DNA of 64,000 bases, from the IMG/VR virus record IMGVR_UViG_3300048008_000449, positions 1 to 64,000 of that record; one strand, 5' to 3'. Below the pieces are notes generated by a model, which saw nothing but the letters and a program-made list of their open reading frames with translations, did no database searches and was not told where the DNA came from. Positions 26,747 to 34,573 of the stretch are shown here, piece by piece; the stretch's first letter is position 1, and every line of letters starts with the position of its first letter. A program made the position numbers and the translations under genes. The DNA comes from a virus.

Positions 26747-27182
26747 TAGACTTTTGTTCTTGTACCATTACTTGAACTTTTACAAATAAACTTGCAACCA
26801 ATCCACATAATGTTGTTAGTAGAGCGGTGCTCATGCCCGCCGCCATGTCAATAATGACTTGCCTCATACTTTCAATATCGCCTGGATCAATTTGTGAGAA
26901 GCTACTGCCTAGCATAAGCATGAAACCTATGACGGTTCCAACCATACCAACAGTCATGCACGACTCACCAATAAACCATGCCATATCGTTATCGTCTATT
27001 TGTTTGTAACTTCTATAACCAACTAAACCTGAGGCAATTGTAAACATACCTAGGATAGCAAAGCTAAGTTTTGTAGAATCATTTTCTATAAGAAATTGGA
27101 TCGCTCCGAAGTAAAAAGCAATGCCGAGTGCGATAGTTTGCATCACTGCAACTAGCCACCAAATTAAGAATTTTTTATTCAT
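26739..27182 (-). CDS. MotA/TolQ/ExbB-like proton channel subunit
   Basis: A 147-residue protein with about four hydrophobic segments. GMVGTVIGFMLML followed by AAGMSTALLTTLCGLVASLF is the hallmark of the MotA/TolQ/ExbB domain, including the conserved Thr in the last helix. It is shorter than ExbB (about 240) and has little cytoplasmic domain. AAGGGAAG precedes the ATG and a GATAAATAC late motif lies upstream. With the next two genes it forms a three-gene membrane cassette. Confidence 0.72.
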   Translation of the reverse strand: MNKKFLIWWLVAVMQTIALGIAFYFGAIQFLIENDSTKLSFAILGMFTIASGLVGYRSYKQIDDNDMAWFIGESCMTVGMVGTVIGFMLMLGSSFSQIDPGDIESMRQVIIDMAAGMSTALLTTLCGLVASLFVKVQVMVQEQKSNA

Positions 27183-27202
27183 GGAATACTTCCCTTTATA
27201 TT

Positions 27203-27448
27203 TTAGTATTTATCTATATTAGAAGATAAACGTAGAAGCATTGCCTGTTTTGGTTCAAACAGTAAATATACCTCAACGAACGTAGAATCACATTCTTCTA
27301 ATTTAGTTGCTTTGCTATTGTTAACAAAGATAGTTCTTTTTGGTTGATATTTCATTACTATTTGCTTTACGTCTTCAAGGGTTCCTGAGACTTTGAAAGA
27401 TATTAATTCACCTATATACTCTAGGCCATGTTTAAATTTTGATTTCAT
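27203..27448 (-). CDS. Hypothetical protein
   Basis: An 81-residue protein with alternating strands and a helix (ISFKVSGTLEDVKQIVMKY, RTIFVNNSK, FVEVYLLFE). It lies downstream of the clamp-loader gene, in the position where T4 carries regA, but the sequence shows no RegA features and is shorter. It overlaps the previous gene by 17 bases. Function unknown. Confidence 0.6.
   Translation of the reverse strand: MKSKFKHGLEYIGELISFKVSGTLEDVKQIVMKYQPKRTIFVNNSKATKLEECDSTFVEVYLLFEPKQAMLLRLSSNIDKY
27207..27213 (-). promoter_or_regulatory. T4-type late promoter motif
   Basis: GATAAATAC on the minus strand, 25 bases upstream of the ExbB-like ATG, overlapping the last codons of the preceding gene. It could drive the membrane cassette late in infection. 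Because it also encodes the C-terminal DKY residues, coincidence cannot be excluded. Confidence 0.4.
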
Positions 27449-28358
27449 TACATAATATCTCTGTTAAAAAGTCGCTTTTAGTAAGTGTCTTTAGTCTTAC
27501 GTAATCGTCTTTGATTAACAAGTTATTATATAATTGCTCGTATAGTACATCATTACTTGTAATGTGTAACGAATTACACATGTATTTATAGTAATCAGTA
27601 CTGGTCGTTTTATTAGTAGAAAATAAAGTTTTTAAATCAAACACAATATTTTCAATTGGTAATAATTCATCTTCTTGTAGATCTACAACATTAAGAAATT
27701 GTTCTGTAAACTTGTGTGTTCCTTCTTCTATTGCATATTCTAGCCCTTGTTCTCTTGCCATAGTTATTAGTGCCGCTGGTTTATCTTTCATCCATTCTAT
27801 TACTGTAGATACATTTTTTGGATCAATTTCTTCTGCAAGTATATTAGTTAAATGTTCTATAGAACTAGCTTCTGGTAAGTTGAACCAATTTTTAAATCTC
27901 CCAATTTTCTTACCATCCATAACAGCAATGTTTCCATGTTGATATCGATGATTAGTATCAAATATTCTATATGCTTTTGGTTGATTAACAAAGTATATTT
28001 TTTGTTCAGTGTCTAATAAATTACCTATTGATATACTAGAAGGTAAACACCATTTAAAATCAGATTCTAATATTGGTTCGTTTTCAATATCTCTAAAATC
28101 TTGTAATGAGTTTTTTATATGATCTAAGTAGTTTGGAGATTTATGAAAGTTTCTAAAATCATCACTTATCTCAGGTAATCCACCAACTTCTCTTGTATAG
28201 TCAGCACCCTGTCTAATATAATAATTATTATAAGTTAGTTCATCAATTGGTTTAGGAAATATACCAGTGTCTGGTGAGTATGTTAGTATATGTTGAAATA
28301 TACTTGACTGTCCAACATGGTCTTCAAAGTTGACGTTAAGTAATAAATTATTTAGCAT
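27432..28358 (-). CDS. Hypothetical protein downstream of the clamp loader gene
   Basis: A 308-residue protein. The ATG at 28358 overlaps the stop of the gp44 gene by 11 bases and is preferred over a TTG five codons earlier. In T4 the next gene is 62 (the small clamp-loader subunit, 187 residues); this product is much longer and a match cannot be seen by eye, although the C-terminal half is helical (YYKYMCNSLHITSNDVLYEQLYNNL). It could be a large, diverged clamp-loader subunit or an unrelated protein. Confidence 0.6.
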   Translation of the reverse strand: MLNNLLLNVNFEDHVGQSSIFQHILTYSPDTGIFPKPIDELTYNNYYIRQGADYTREVGGLPEISDDFRNFHKSPNYLDHIKNSLQDFRDIENEPILESDFKWCLPSSISIGNLLDTEQKIYFVNQPKAYRIFDTNHRYQHGNIAVMDGKKIGRFKNWFNLPEASSIEHLTNILAEEIDPKNVSTVIEWMKDKPAALITMAREQGLEYAIEEGTHKFTEQFLNVVDLQEDELLPIENIVFDLKTLFSTNKTTSTDYYKYMCNSLHITSNDVLYEQLYNNLLIKDDYVRLKTLTKSDFLTEILCNEIKI

Positions 28359-29277
28359 TAAGTGTTCTTGCAATTTCTATCATTGTAGCACTTAGATTAA
28401 TTTCTGGATCTGCTACCTGAGTATGTTTAATCATACCCTCTCTTATTGCTAGTACACAACTATCGTATGTAAAATCGTCGTTTGTATATAAATCTAAATT
28501 CTTGTATAACCAAGTAAAAATTTCATTGTATTCATCAGCTCTTGCACTCTTAACAATTAGTTTACGTGCATCTTGAATCTTGCCAGCCTTAAACAGTTCT
28601 ACCATATTAATACGCCATTCGCTTGTACTACCGCCATCTTCTGGTAGTAACAATTTGTTATCTACAATAGTCATTTGTACTGTATTAATAGTCTTACGTA
28701 AATCAGGATAATTAGCACGAACCATTGCATCTAATGTATCAATGTCAAACTCTACTGCATTGTCTGCAAGTATTTCGCCTACTCTTACTGTAAAATCTGT
28801 TTGATCTAATTGTTCAATATGAAAACCTTGACATCTACTATGCAATGCAGGAATAATCATGTTAGGATAATTGCAAGTTAAAATAAATCTTACACTTGCA
28901 TGATACTGTTCCATTACTCCACGTAATGCCGCTTGTCCTTCAGGACTAATATGATCTGCCTCATCAAGTAGAATAACTTTAAATTCACCCCAAGGCATAG
29001 TTTCACTAAACGCACTAATACGTTTGCGAATCATTTCAACGCCATTATCTCTTGATGCGTTAATGTATAAAACATCAGCATTCTCAACATTAAGTTCTTT
29101 GATTAATACTTTTGCTAGTGTAGTTTTACCTGTGCCAGGACTACCGCTGAATAACAAATGTGGAATACCACCATCGTCAATCCAGTTCTGCACTTGTTTA
29201 CGTTGTGCATCATCTCTAAACACATAAGTACCAACCGTTTCAGGACGATACTTTTCTACCCATAATTCTTTAGCCAT
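28348..29277 (-). CDS. 44: Clamp loader ATPase, large subunit (T4 gp44 type)
   Basis: A 309-residue AAA+ protein close in length to T4 gp44 (319). Walker A GSPGTGKTTLAK near residue 45, Walker B LLDEADHIS near 103, and the SRC motif SRCQGF near 147 are all present, as is the N-terminal WVEKYRPETV typical of RFC and gp44. It loads the sliding clamp for the phage polymerase. It is first behind its own promoter (29300-29328), with AAGGA before the ATG. Confidence 0.95.
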   Translation of the reverse strand: MAKELWVEKYRPETVGTYVFRDDAQRKQVQNWIDDGGIPHLLFSGSPGTGKTTLAKVLIKELNVENADVLYINASRDNGVEMIRKRISAFSETMPWGEFKVILLDEADHISPEGQAALRGVMEQYHASVRFILTCNYPNMIIPALHSRCQGFHIEQLDQTDFTVRVGEILADNAVEFDIDTLDAMVRANYPDLRKTINTVQMTIVDNKLLLPEDGGSTSEWRINMVELFKAGKIQDARKLIVKSARADEYNEIFTWLYKNLDLYTNDDFTYDSCVLAIREGMIKHTQVADPEINLSATMIEIARTLNAK

Positions 29278-29299
29278 TAGTCTTCCTTATTAAAGTTAT

Positions 29300-29328
29300 A
29301 TTATACTTGGTTTTCATTAAAAAGTCAA
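29300..29328 (-). promoter_or_regulatory. Early sigma70-type promoter for the clamp loader
   Basis: On the minus strand TTGACT, a 17-base spacer and TATAAT; predicted start about 29293, giving a short leader with AAGGA before the gp44 ATG. No AAGA-NN-TCTT repeat in the spacer. Confidence 0.75.
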
Positions 29329-29332
29329 CTTG

Positions 29333-29566
29333 TTACTTGATAATGCCATTTTCCCAATTCTCTGCACAATCTTCTGCATAACGTTTACTGTGTCCAACAA
29401 TTGGTCTCTCTTCAACCAATGTGTTGTCTTGATACATCTTAACAACGTAATGTGTCTCTTCAACAATCTCTGCATGTCTATTATTTGTTGTTTTTGAAAA
29501 ACCTATTGTACTATCAGCCACTGCTTGTAGCTTACTAGCTCTTTTTCCTTTTCTTCCGGTTGCCAC
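29333..29566 (-). CDS. Small basic hypothetical protein
   Basis: A 77-residue protein read from a GTG that follows AAAAGGAG at good distance. The N-terminus is very basic (ATGRKGKRASK), the rest has a short beta pattern (HYVVKMYQDN, ERPIVGHSK). It overlaps the upstream membrane-protein gene by 32 bases. Nucleic-acid binding is possible from charge alone. Family unknown. Confidence 0.6.
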   Translation of the reverse strand: MATGRKGKRASKLQAVADSTIGFSKTTNNRHAEIVEETHYVVKMYQDNTLVEERPIVGHSKRYAEDCAENWENGIIK

Positions 29567-29819
29567 TTTGTTCTCCTTTTATTTCTTTTGGATTTAATAG
29601 ATTAACTGCGTTTGGGAATATTTTATCCGTGAGGTCTAAAACTAATATTAGCATTAATACTCCCCAACCTAACGGACCTGCGAAAAACAGCCAGCATATA
29701 ATATGCCAATCTTTAGCTTCCTTGCCAACTGTATATTTTGCTAATGCCATAACTGCTATAAACCATAGTAGCATTACTACTATAGAAACTGCGACATCAA
29801 TAAAAAACATGTAATTCAT
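29535..29819 (-). CDS. Small membrane protein with two helices
   Basis: A 94-residue protein with two hydrophobic helices (about 3-27 and 38-62, the latter GWGVLMLILVLDL) and a basic tail (GNRKKRKKS). The tail overlaps the start of the next gene. No family recognised; it lies between Prs and clamp-loader genes with another small membrane protein. Confidence 0.6.
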   Translation of the reverse strand: MNYMFFIDVAVSIVVMLLWFIAVMALAKYTVGKEAKDWHIICWLFFAGPLGWGVLMLILVLDLTDKIFPNAVNLLNPKEIKGEQSGNRKKRKKS

Positions 29820-29822
29820 ATT

Positions 29823-30032
29823 TTACCACCATCCTAATGTTCTGCCATTTCCTGCAATAATTAGACAACATGTTAATACATGCAATACTATCCAGAACGT
29901 TCTGAAAGCTAGTGCCTTCACTACATCTGATTGTGTAATTGGCAAAAATTCAGGCTTATCATCATCATTGAGACCAATTGGCATTCCAACTGTTCTCGCC
30001 CAAACTTTTAAAAATCTTCTTTGTCCACTCAT
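29823..30032 (-). CDS. Small membrane protein
   Basis: A 69-residue protein starting at the ATG in the TGATG overlap with the prs stop. One hydrophobic helix near the C-terminus (FWIVLHVLTCCLIIAG). The N-terminal half is soluble ([16 protein letters not shown]). Function unknown. Confidence 0.55.
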   Translation of the reverse strand: MSGQRRFLKVWARTVGMPIGLNDDDKPEFLPITQSDVVKALAFRTFWIVLHVLTCCLIIAGNGRTLGWW

Positions 30033-30979
30033 CAAATTTTATGTGTAAACAAACTGCTTACACTTTCTTCATTACTGACACGTCTAATAGCTTCACCAAA
30101 CATAGTTGATACACTTACTACTCGTGTCTTTTTACAATCATCTGGACAAGAAAATTTAATGCTATCTGTAATAACAAGTTCTTCCAATACACTATTCTCA
30201 ACTTTATGACATGCTTCGCCAGTTAGTACTCCATGTGTAATATATGCTCGTACACTTAATGCACCAGCGTCCATGATTGCTTTTGCGGCGTTACATAGTG
30301 TTCCACCACTGTCAATAATATCGTCAACTAGAATTGCATGACAACCTTTAACATCACCAATAAGTCCCATTACTTCACTTTCGCCTGCTTTGGGTCTACG
30401 TTTGTCCACAATAGCAATATCGCCTCCAAACATATCAGCAAATTTTCTAGCACGTACTGTACCACCTGCGTCTGGTGAAACAAATACTGTACCTTTTTCT
30501 ATTTCTACATTATACTTAATATCTTTTGCAAACGCAATACGACTTGTTAAGTCATCAACAGGAATATCAAAAAAGCCTTGTATCTGTCCTGCATGTAAAT
30601 CCATTGTAAGGATTCTATCTGCACCTGCTTGTGTAATAAGATTTGCAACTAGTTTTGCAGTAATTGGTGTACGGCTAGCACTCTTACGATCTTGTCGTGC
30701 ATAACCAAAGTATGGAATAACTGCCGTAATACGACTGGCACTGCTACGCTTAGCCGCATCAATCATAATCATTAATTCCATTAAATTGTCGTTCACAGGT
30801 GTGCTTGTGCTTTGTATAATAAAAACATCTTCGCCACGTATATTTTCTAAAAATTCTACACTACATTCGCCATCAGCAAAAGTTTTAATTTCAGCAGGTA
30901 CAATTGTAGCAAAACAATGAGAAGCAATTTTCTCTGCCATTTCAGTATTACTATTTCCTGCAATAATCTTCATCTTCAT
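30032..30979 (-). CDS. prs: Ribose-phosphate pyrophosphokinase
   Basis: A full-length 315-residue PRPP synthetase making PRPP from ribose 5-phosphate and [14 protein letters not shown] is the ATP-binding loop, [10 protein letters not shown] the metal-binding His segment, and [10 protein letters not shown] the PRPP signature. GGAG precedes the first ATG. In the same strand block lie rpiB (supplies ribose 5-phosphate) and apt (uses PRPP), so the phage can make and spend PRPP. A promoter sits just upstream at 31017-31045. Confidence 0.96.
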   Translation of the reverse strand: MKMKIIAGNSNTEMAEKIASHCFATIVPAEIKTFADGECSVEFLENIRGEDVFIIQSTSTPVNDNLMELMIMIDAAKRSSASRITAVIPYFGYARQDRKSASRTPITAKLVANLITQAGADRILTMDLHAGQIQGFFDIPVDDLTSRIAFAKDIKYNVEIEKGTVFVSPDAGGTVRARKFADMFGGDIAIVDKRRPKAGESEVMGLIGDVKGCHAILVDDIIDSGGTLCNAAKAIMDAGALSVRAYITHGVLTGEACHKVENSVLEELVITDSIKFSCPDDCKKTRVVSVSTMFGEAIRRVSNEESVSSLFTHKI

Positions 30980-31016
30980 CTAGTCTCCAACTCTTGATTA
31001 ATAATTATATATACTT

Positions 31017-31045
31017 AATATATATTAGAATTCATAAAAAGTCAA
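31017..31045 (-). promoter_or_regulatory. Early sigma70-type promoter for prs
   Basis: Minus strand TTGACT, 17-base spacer, TATATT; predicted start about 31010, about 30 bases before the prs ATG, with GGAG in the leader. Confidence 0.65.
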
Positions 31046-31047
31046 CA

Positions 31048-31431
31048 TTAAATTTTAAGCATTAATGCCATTATGTCAATAACATCGCTTGGTCTCGCAT
31101 AGTACTCTTTTTCTATCCATCCTTGTTTAACACTTATTTCAGGACAGTCAAATGAGTGATCACCATTTCCGTTATTAAAAGTACAGTAATTCCATACTCT
31201 GCATACAACTGGTAAGTGTGTCATTCCCATTCGAGGTAAGAGATATATTCTATGATTGCCCGTGTCTAGTCTAACTTTACGACTGTAAACTCCTACGCCT
31301 AATATTATGGGTTCTAAAATTCCATTTTTCGAAATGTCTTCCATTAAAGCAAGATCATCATTTGGGCTAGGCGTAGGGTTTTTCCATTGTGTTAAGAGTT
31401 GTACAGGCATTTGCTGTATGAACTCTTTCAT
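31048..31431 (-). CDS. ParB/sulfiredoxin-like domain protein
   Basis: A 127-residue protein. LMEDISKNGILEPIILG followed by RLDTGNHRIYLLPRMG matches the ParB N-terminal fold (helix-strand, then G[NE]HR). The fold is used for nucleotide binding or hydrolysis, as in ParB, Srx and nuclease families. There is no helix-turn-helix or C-terminal partition domain, so plasmid partitioning is unlikely. It overlaps nothing and follows clpP by one base. Confidence 0.7.
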   Translation of the reverse strand: MKEFIQQMPVQLLTQWKNPTPSPNDDLALMEDISKNGILEPIILGVGVYSRKVRLDTGNHRIYLLPRMGMTHLPVVCRVWNYCTFNNGNGDHSFDCPEISVKQGWIEKEYYARPSDVIDIMALMLKI

Positions 31432-31432
31432 C

Positions 31433-32071
31433 TTAATATGTGTCTACGATTTGATCTGCAATGCCGTGCTTCACTGCTTCTTCGGCTGTTAACCAAACAT
31501 CTTGTGCTGGTAACAATATTTCACGGATTTTCTTTTCTGTTAAACCAGTACATCTTTTATAATGTTCTAGCATACGTTCACTTGAAAGTTCAAACTCTTT
31601 AATACGAGCAAATAGTTCGTGTTCTTTACCACCTGATCCCCAACTGTATTGATGTGATAAGATACTTGTGTTTCTAGTTAGTACACGTTTACCTTTTTCA
31701 CCTGCCATAAATGCAAGTACACCACATGAAGCAATCATACCAAGTCCTACTGTTCTAACTGGAATAGCAGAACCTTTCATAGTATCAATTAAACCAAATG
31801 CGGCATGTACACTTCCACCTGGACTGTTGATAATAAGTGTAAGTTCCTTTGGTCTTTCACTGTCTGGTAATAAATTCTTTTCAATAATCCAGTTGACAAT
31901 TGGTTTTGTTGTTTCGTATGTAAAAGCTTCAGCAAAGTAATGTACACCTGCATCCCACATCATTTGTCCTGGTTGTTTTGGTGGGCCCATTGGTGGTCCC
32001 TTTGGTGATGCATTTTCTTCTAATGCGGCACCCATTTCTCCTATCGCCTTTTGTAATTTATCGATATTCAT
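31433..32071 (-). CDS. clpP: ClpP-like serine protease
   Basis: A 212-residue ClpP family protein. The oxyanion-loop segment INSPGGSVHAAFGL, the nucleophile in GMIASCG, the His in LSHQYSWG and the Asp in LLPAQDVWLT make up the catalytic set. The first 35 or so residues hold a Pro/Gly-rich stretch (PKGPPMGPPKQP) not found in bacterial ClpP, so it may dock differently onto ClpX/ClpA. Phage ClpP homologues may redirect host proteolysis or mature capsids. It is next to the co-chaperonin gene. Confidence 0.9.
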   Translation of the reverse strand: MNIDKLQKAIGEMGAALEENASPKGPPMGPPKQPGQMMWDAGVHYFAEAFTYETTKPIVNWIIEKNLLPDSERPKELTLIINSPGGSVHAAFGLIDTMKGSAIPVRTVGLGMIASCGVLAFMAGEKGKRVLTRNTSILSHQYSWGSGGKEHELFARIKEFELSSERMLEHYKRCTGLTEKKIREILLPAQDVWLTAEEAVKHGIADQIVDTY

Positions 32072-32096
32072 TTTAATTTATTTCCTTAATATTTAA

Positions 32097-32474
32097 TTAT
32101 AGTTTGTGTCTAGTCGTGTCATTGGATGGACGTTTTGGAATTGATTTAGCATATACTTCAAGACTTTTATCGTCTCTTGGATCAGTATCTGATAATGCTA
32201 AACAATCTTTATTGTCAAGTAGGTAAATTTTTTCTTCATTGCCTACATCCATACCATTGCTCCATCGTCCGTGATCAACAAGGACGAAATTGTCTTTTTG
32301 TATCCAATCGATTCCTTCACCAACACTGTACACTTTAAACCAACGTGGTCTAACTGCGGCTTCTGTTGCATCTTTTTCAGTAATAATAATTCCACCTGCT
32401 GTAGTTTTTTCAGTGCCAGGCTTATCAATCATTTCTGCCAGAATCTTATTTTTCATTGCTCTAATAGTTCTCAT
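32097..32474 (-). CDS. GroES-like co-chaperonin (functional counterpart of T4 gp31)
   Basis: A 125-residue protein with a GroES beta-barrel pattern: MKNKILAEMIDKPGTEKTTAGGIIITEKD matches the GroES start and mobile loop (TxxGIIIP). Sequence EKIYLLDNKDCLAL fits the closing strand. T4-like phages replace GroES with their own partner for GroEL to fold the capsid protein. A 30-residue C-terminal tail extends past the GroES domain. Next to clpP. Confidence 0.78.
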   Translation of the reverse strand: MRTIRAMKNKILAEMIDKPGTEKTTAGGIIITEKDATEAAVRPRWFKVYSVGEGIDWIQKDNFVLVDHGRWSNGMDVGNEEKIYLLDNKDCLALSDTDPRDDKSLEVYAKSIPKRPSNDTTRHKL

Positions 32475-32482
32475 TATATTTC

Positions 32483-32875
32483 CTATTTTGCTTCGATGTC
32501 TTCCATACTTCCGTCACTATACTCAACTTCAAAATATTGAGTGCCGTCTTCTCTAGTACGAGCTTTACGACCAACTTCAGTTACTTTAGGCTTCTTGGGT
32601 TTTTCCTGTTTGTCAACAGGCTCTTTAGTTTCAATGTTGACATGTTGTTTCTCATCTTCTTTGATACTAATATTTTTGCTGTCTGCACCTGGTACATTAT
32701 CTTTGTAGAATTCTTTTGCAATTTTTTCTCGAGGAATTGTTACTTGGTTTCTATTGTCAATAATATCACCACGAGCATTCAAGTTCATATTACTTACTGC
32801 TCTTGTTTTTTCGTGTTTTGCCGCAAGTGCCGCCATATCTAATGTACGCCCTTTGGCTGTTTTTACTGTTTTCAT
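32483..32875 (-). CDS. Conserved T4-like phage hypothetical protein
   Basis: A 130-residue, Lys/Glu-rich, probably disordered protein. The N-terminus (KTVKTAKGRTLDMAALAAKHEKTRAVSN) resembles a conserved hypothetical protein of marine T4-like phages as I remember it; no function is known to me. A C-terminal short beta motif TQYFEVEYSDGSMED is notable. It has an ATGA overlap with the DnaE-like fragment upstream and lies just before the co-chaperonin. Confidence 0.7.
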   Translation of the reverse strand: MKTVKTAKGRTLDMAALAAKHEKTRAVSNMNLNARGDIIDNRNQVTIPREKIAKEFYKDNVPGADSKNISIKEDEKQHVNIETKEPVDKQEKPKKPKVTEVGRKARTREDGTQYFEVEYSDGSMEDIEAK

Positions 32876-33378
32876 TTTAAAAACTCCTTGATATCAAGTT
32901 CATATTTAATGCTATCTATACGATGTATACCTAGCAAGTATAGACAGTAGCTAGCTACACTACTACCTCTTCCTACTCCTAGTACAATGTTATGTTGTTC
33001 ACATATGTTTGCTAAGTAAAGCAAGAATTTCAGCACTATTATCATACCTCGCTTATCGTATTCAATAAGCTCTTTATATACCCTGTCACGTTGTTGTGCT
33101 GAACTACAACGTTCCATTAACCATTCATGGATATTTATGTCGTAATATTCTGACGGCATATTCCATTTATTTAGGCAATCTTCTACATATGTATCACTGT
33201 TACTTTCGTAACTAGCTTTGATTATTCTATCTAAATCGAATGTTTGACACCATTCGTTATATGTATTTATGGGCTCTATATCGTCCATTATTACATTATC
33301 AAATTGTTTGCCAGTTAATACCCCATGCACTAAGTCTTCTTCAGTCATAACGTATTGTTTATTTTTATTCATATGCAT
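32872..33378 (-). CDS. Small protein resembling a DnaE (Pol III alpha) segment
   Basis: A 168-residue protein. GVGRGSSVASYCLYLLGIHRIDSIKYELDIKEFL near the C-terminus closely matches the catalytic-domain entry of bacterial DNA polymerase III alpha (GxGRGSAAGSLVAYLLGIT..DP..Y.L.FERFL). The preceding helix YDKRGMIIVLKFLLYLANICEQHNI also fits DnaE. The PHP domain and the catalytic Asp motifs are absent, so it cannot be a polymerase. It may bind DNA or the clamp, or be a relic. It starts at or six bases after a predicted transcription start. Confidence 0.7.
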   Translation of the reverse strand: MHMNKNKQYVMTEEDLVHGVLTGKQFDNVIMDDIEPINTYNEWCQTFDLDRIIKASYESNSDTYVEDCLNKWNMPSEYYDINIHEWLMERCSSAQQRDRVYKELIEYDKRGMIIVLKFLLYLANICEQHNIVLGVGRGSSVASYCLYLLGIHRIDSIKYELDIKEFLK

Positions 33379-33384
33379 CCTACT

Positions 33385-33413
33385 ATTATATTACTTTTTC
33401 TTGTAAAAGTCAA
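33385..33413 (-). promoter_or_regulatory. Early sigma70-type promoter, leaderless start
   Basis: Minus strand TTGACT, 17-base spacer, TATAAT, lying within the end of the upstream gene and the gap after it. Predicted start is at about 33378, the first base of the DnaE-like gene, so the mRNA would be leaderless or have a six-base leader (ATG at 33372). Confidence 0.75.
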
Positions 33414-33699
33414 GCATTTCATCTATTGATTCCGTCGGAGGTGGTAAGTCTAAATCACCTATTTCTAATGATGTTCCATCTTCCTCCATTTTACCATCTT
33501 TTGATTTTAGTAATGCTGTCTGTGATAACTGCATTTTATGATCTCTAATCAAATCAATAAACAAATTAATCTGATCAAGTATTCCACCACTCATTTGAGC
33601 TTTACTAGCCGCTAGTACTTTTTTAAGCATTTGTTTTTCAAACTCAATAGTTTCTTCTAACGTAAGCTGTTCTAATGGTTTACCTTGATAGTCAATCAT
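33391..33699 (-). CDS. Conserved phage hypothetical protein
   Basis: A 102-residue acidic, helical protein (TLEETIEFEKQMLKKVLAASKAQMSGG) ending in a Pro-rich linker and a short helix (LDLPPPTESIDEMLDFYKKK). No domain is recognised. It has an ATGA overlap with rpiB upstream and its 3' end carries the promoter for the next gene. Confidence 0.65.
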   Translation of the reverse strand: MIDYQGKPLEQLTLEETIEFEKQMLKKVLAASKAQMSGGILDQINLFIDLIRDHKMQLSQTALLKSKDGKMEEDGTSLEIGDLDLPPPTESIDEMLDFYKKK

Positions 33700-34145
33700 C
33701 TCAACATATCCACACGTTCTTGATGTCTACCACCTTCAAATTTAGTGGTAAAAAATTTAGTAATAATTTTTTTAGCTTTAGGCAAACTAGTGAAGTCTGC
33801 ACCTAAACAAAGTATATTTGCATCGTTGTGTAGTCTAGACATTTCAGCTTCTTTTTCTGTTCTACATACAACAGCTCTACAACGTGGTACTCGGTTGGCT
33901 GCGATTGATACACCATAACCTGATCCACAAATTATTATTCCAGTATTCATCAATTTACTAGAAATATCTCTGGCTACAATTGATGCTATTTTTGGATAGT
34001 CAACTTTTTTATTTTCATATGGACCGCTATCAGCAAATACTGATATATCAAATCTTGGGTCCTTGTCAATTGGTGTTAACCATTTAGATATTTCATTTTT
34101 TAATTCATATCCTCTATGGTCTGATCCAATTACTAGATCGATCAT
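33696..34145 (-). CDS. rpiB: Ribose 5-phosphate isomerase B
   Basis: A 149-residue RpiB of normal length. SDHRGYELK at the N-terminus binds the phosphate, and GIIICGSGYGVSIAANR holds the catalytic Cys and anion hole; HNDANILCLGAD is the conserved C-terminal segment. It interconverts ribulose 5-phosphate and ribose 5-phosphate, feeding Prs. Overlaps its neighbours by 4 bases each, in the order MazG-like, RpiB. Confidence 0.93.
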   Translation of the reverse strand: MIDLVIGSDHRGYELKNEISKWLTPIDKDPRFDISVFADSGPYENKKVDYPKIASIVARDISSKLMNTGIIICGSGYGVSIAANRVPRCRAVVCRTEKEAEMSRLHNDANILCLGADFTSLPKAKKIITKFFTTKFEGGRHQERVDMLR

Positions 34146-34564
34146 ATATCACCGTCTTTTCTATTCTCACTATAATGAGCATCAAATGATCCACCTGGGT
34201 AACGTTTTTCAAGTTTTTTAACATTTTCTGCAATAACTTCATTAGGGTCAATTCCTAATGCACTACAACTGTTCATCCAATACCACATAATATCGCCAAG
34301 CTCTCGCATAGCGTGATACTGTGTGTCTTCATCCATAGGCTTACCTTGGAATACACACTTCTTTACAATTTCCATAAACTCGCCACCTTCAGCACTGATG
34401 CCAATAGCACCTGTCATAAGTTGTGCCATGTTTACTTTCATTTTGCTTTCAGTTGTTTCAATCTCAACAATACGATTATACATCTGCATACTTGAGAGTG
34501 ATTCATTGCTTGTTACTTCTCGTACAAAATCTTTGTACTTGTTTAGATCAATCTGCTTGGTCAT
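34142..34564 (-). CDS. MazG-like nucleotide pyrophosphohydrolase
   Basis: A 140-residue all-alpha NTP-PPase. EGGEFMEIVKKCVFQGK and RELGDIMWYWMNSC form the EExxE and ExxD metal-binding pair of the MazG family; EVIAENVKKLEKRYP is the standard C-terminal helix. Phage MazG-like proteins hydrolyse dNTPs, with dGTP and dCTP preferred in the marine examples characterised, helping nucleotide recycling. Overlaps rpiB by 4 bases. Confidence 0.85.
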   Translation of the reverse strand: MTKQIDLNKYKDFVREVTSNESLSSMQMYNRIVEIETTESKMKVNMAQLMTGAIGISAEGGEFMEIVKKCVFQGKPMDEDTQYHAMRELGDIMWYWMNSCSALGIDPNEVIAENVKKLEKRYPGGSFDAHYSENRKDGDI

Positions 34565-34573
34565 TTTACTTCC

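Noticed and set aside
27203-27448. RegA translational repressor (by position downstream of gene 44)
   Set aside because: Too short (81 residues) and no recognisable RegA segments; position alone is not enough.
27432-28358. gp62 clamp-loader small subunit (by position)
   Set aside because: Much longer than gp62 and no visible match; left as hypothetical.
31048-31431. Plasmid-type partition protein ParB
   Set aside because: Only the N-terminal ParB-like fold is present, with no helix-turn-helix, no ParA neighbour and no parS-like repeats.
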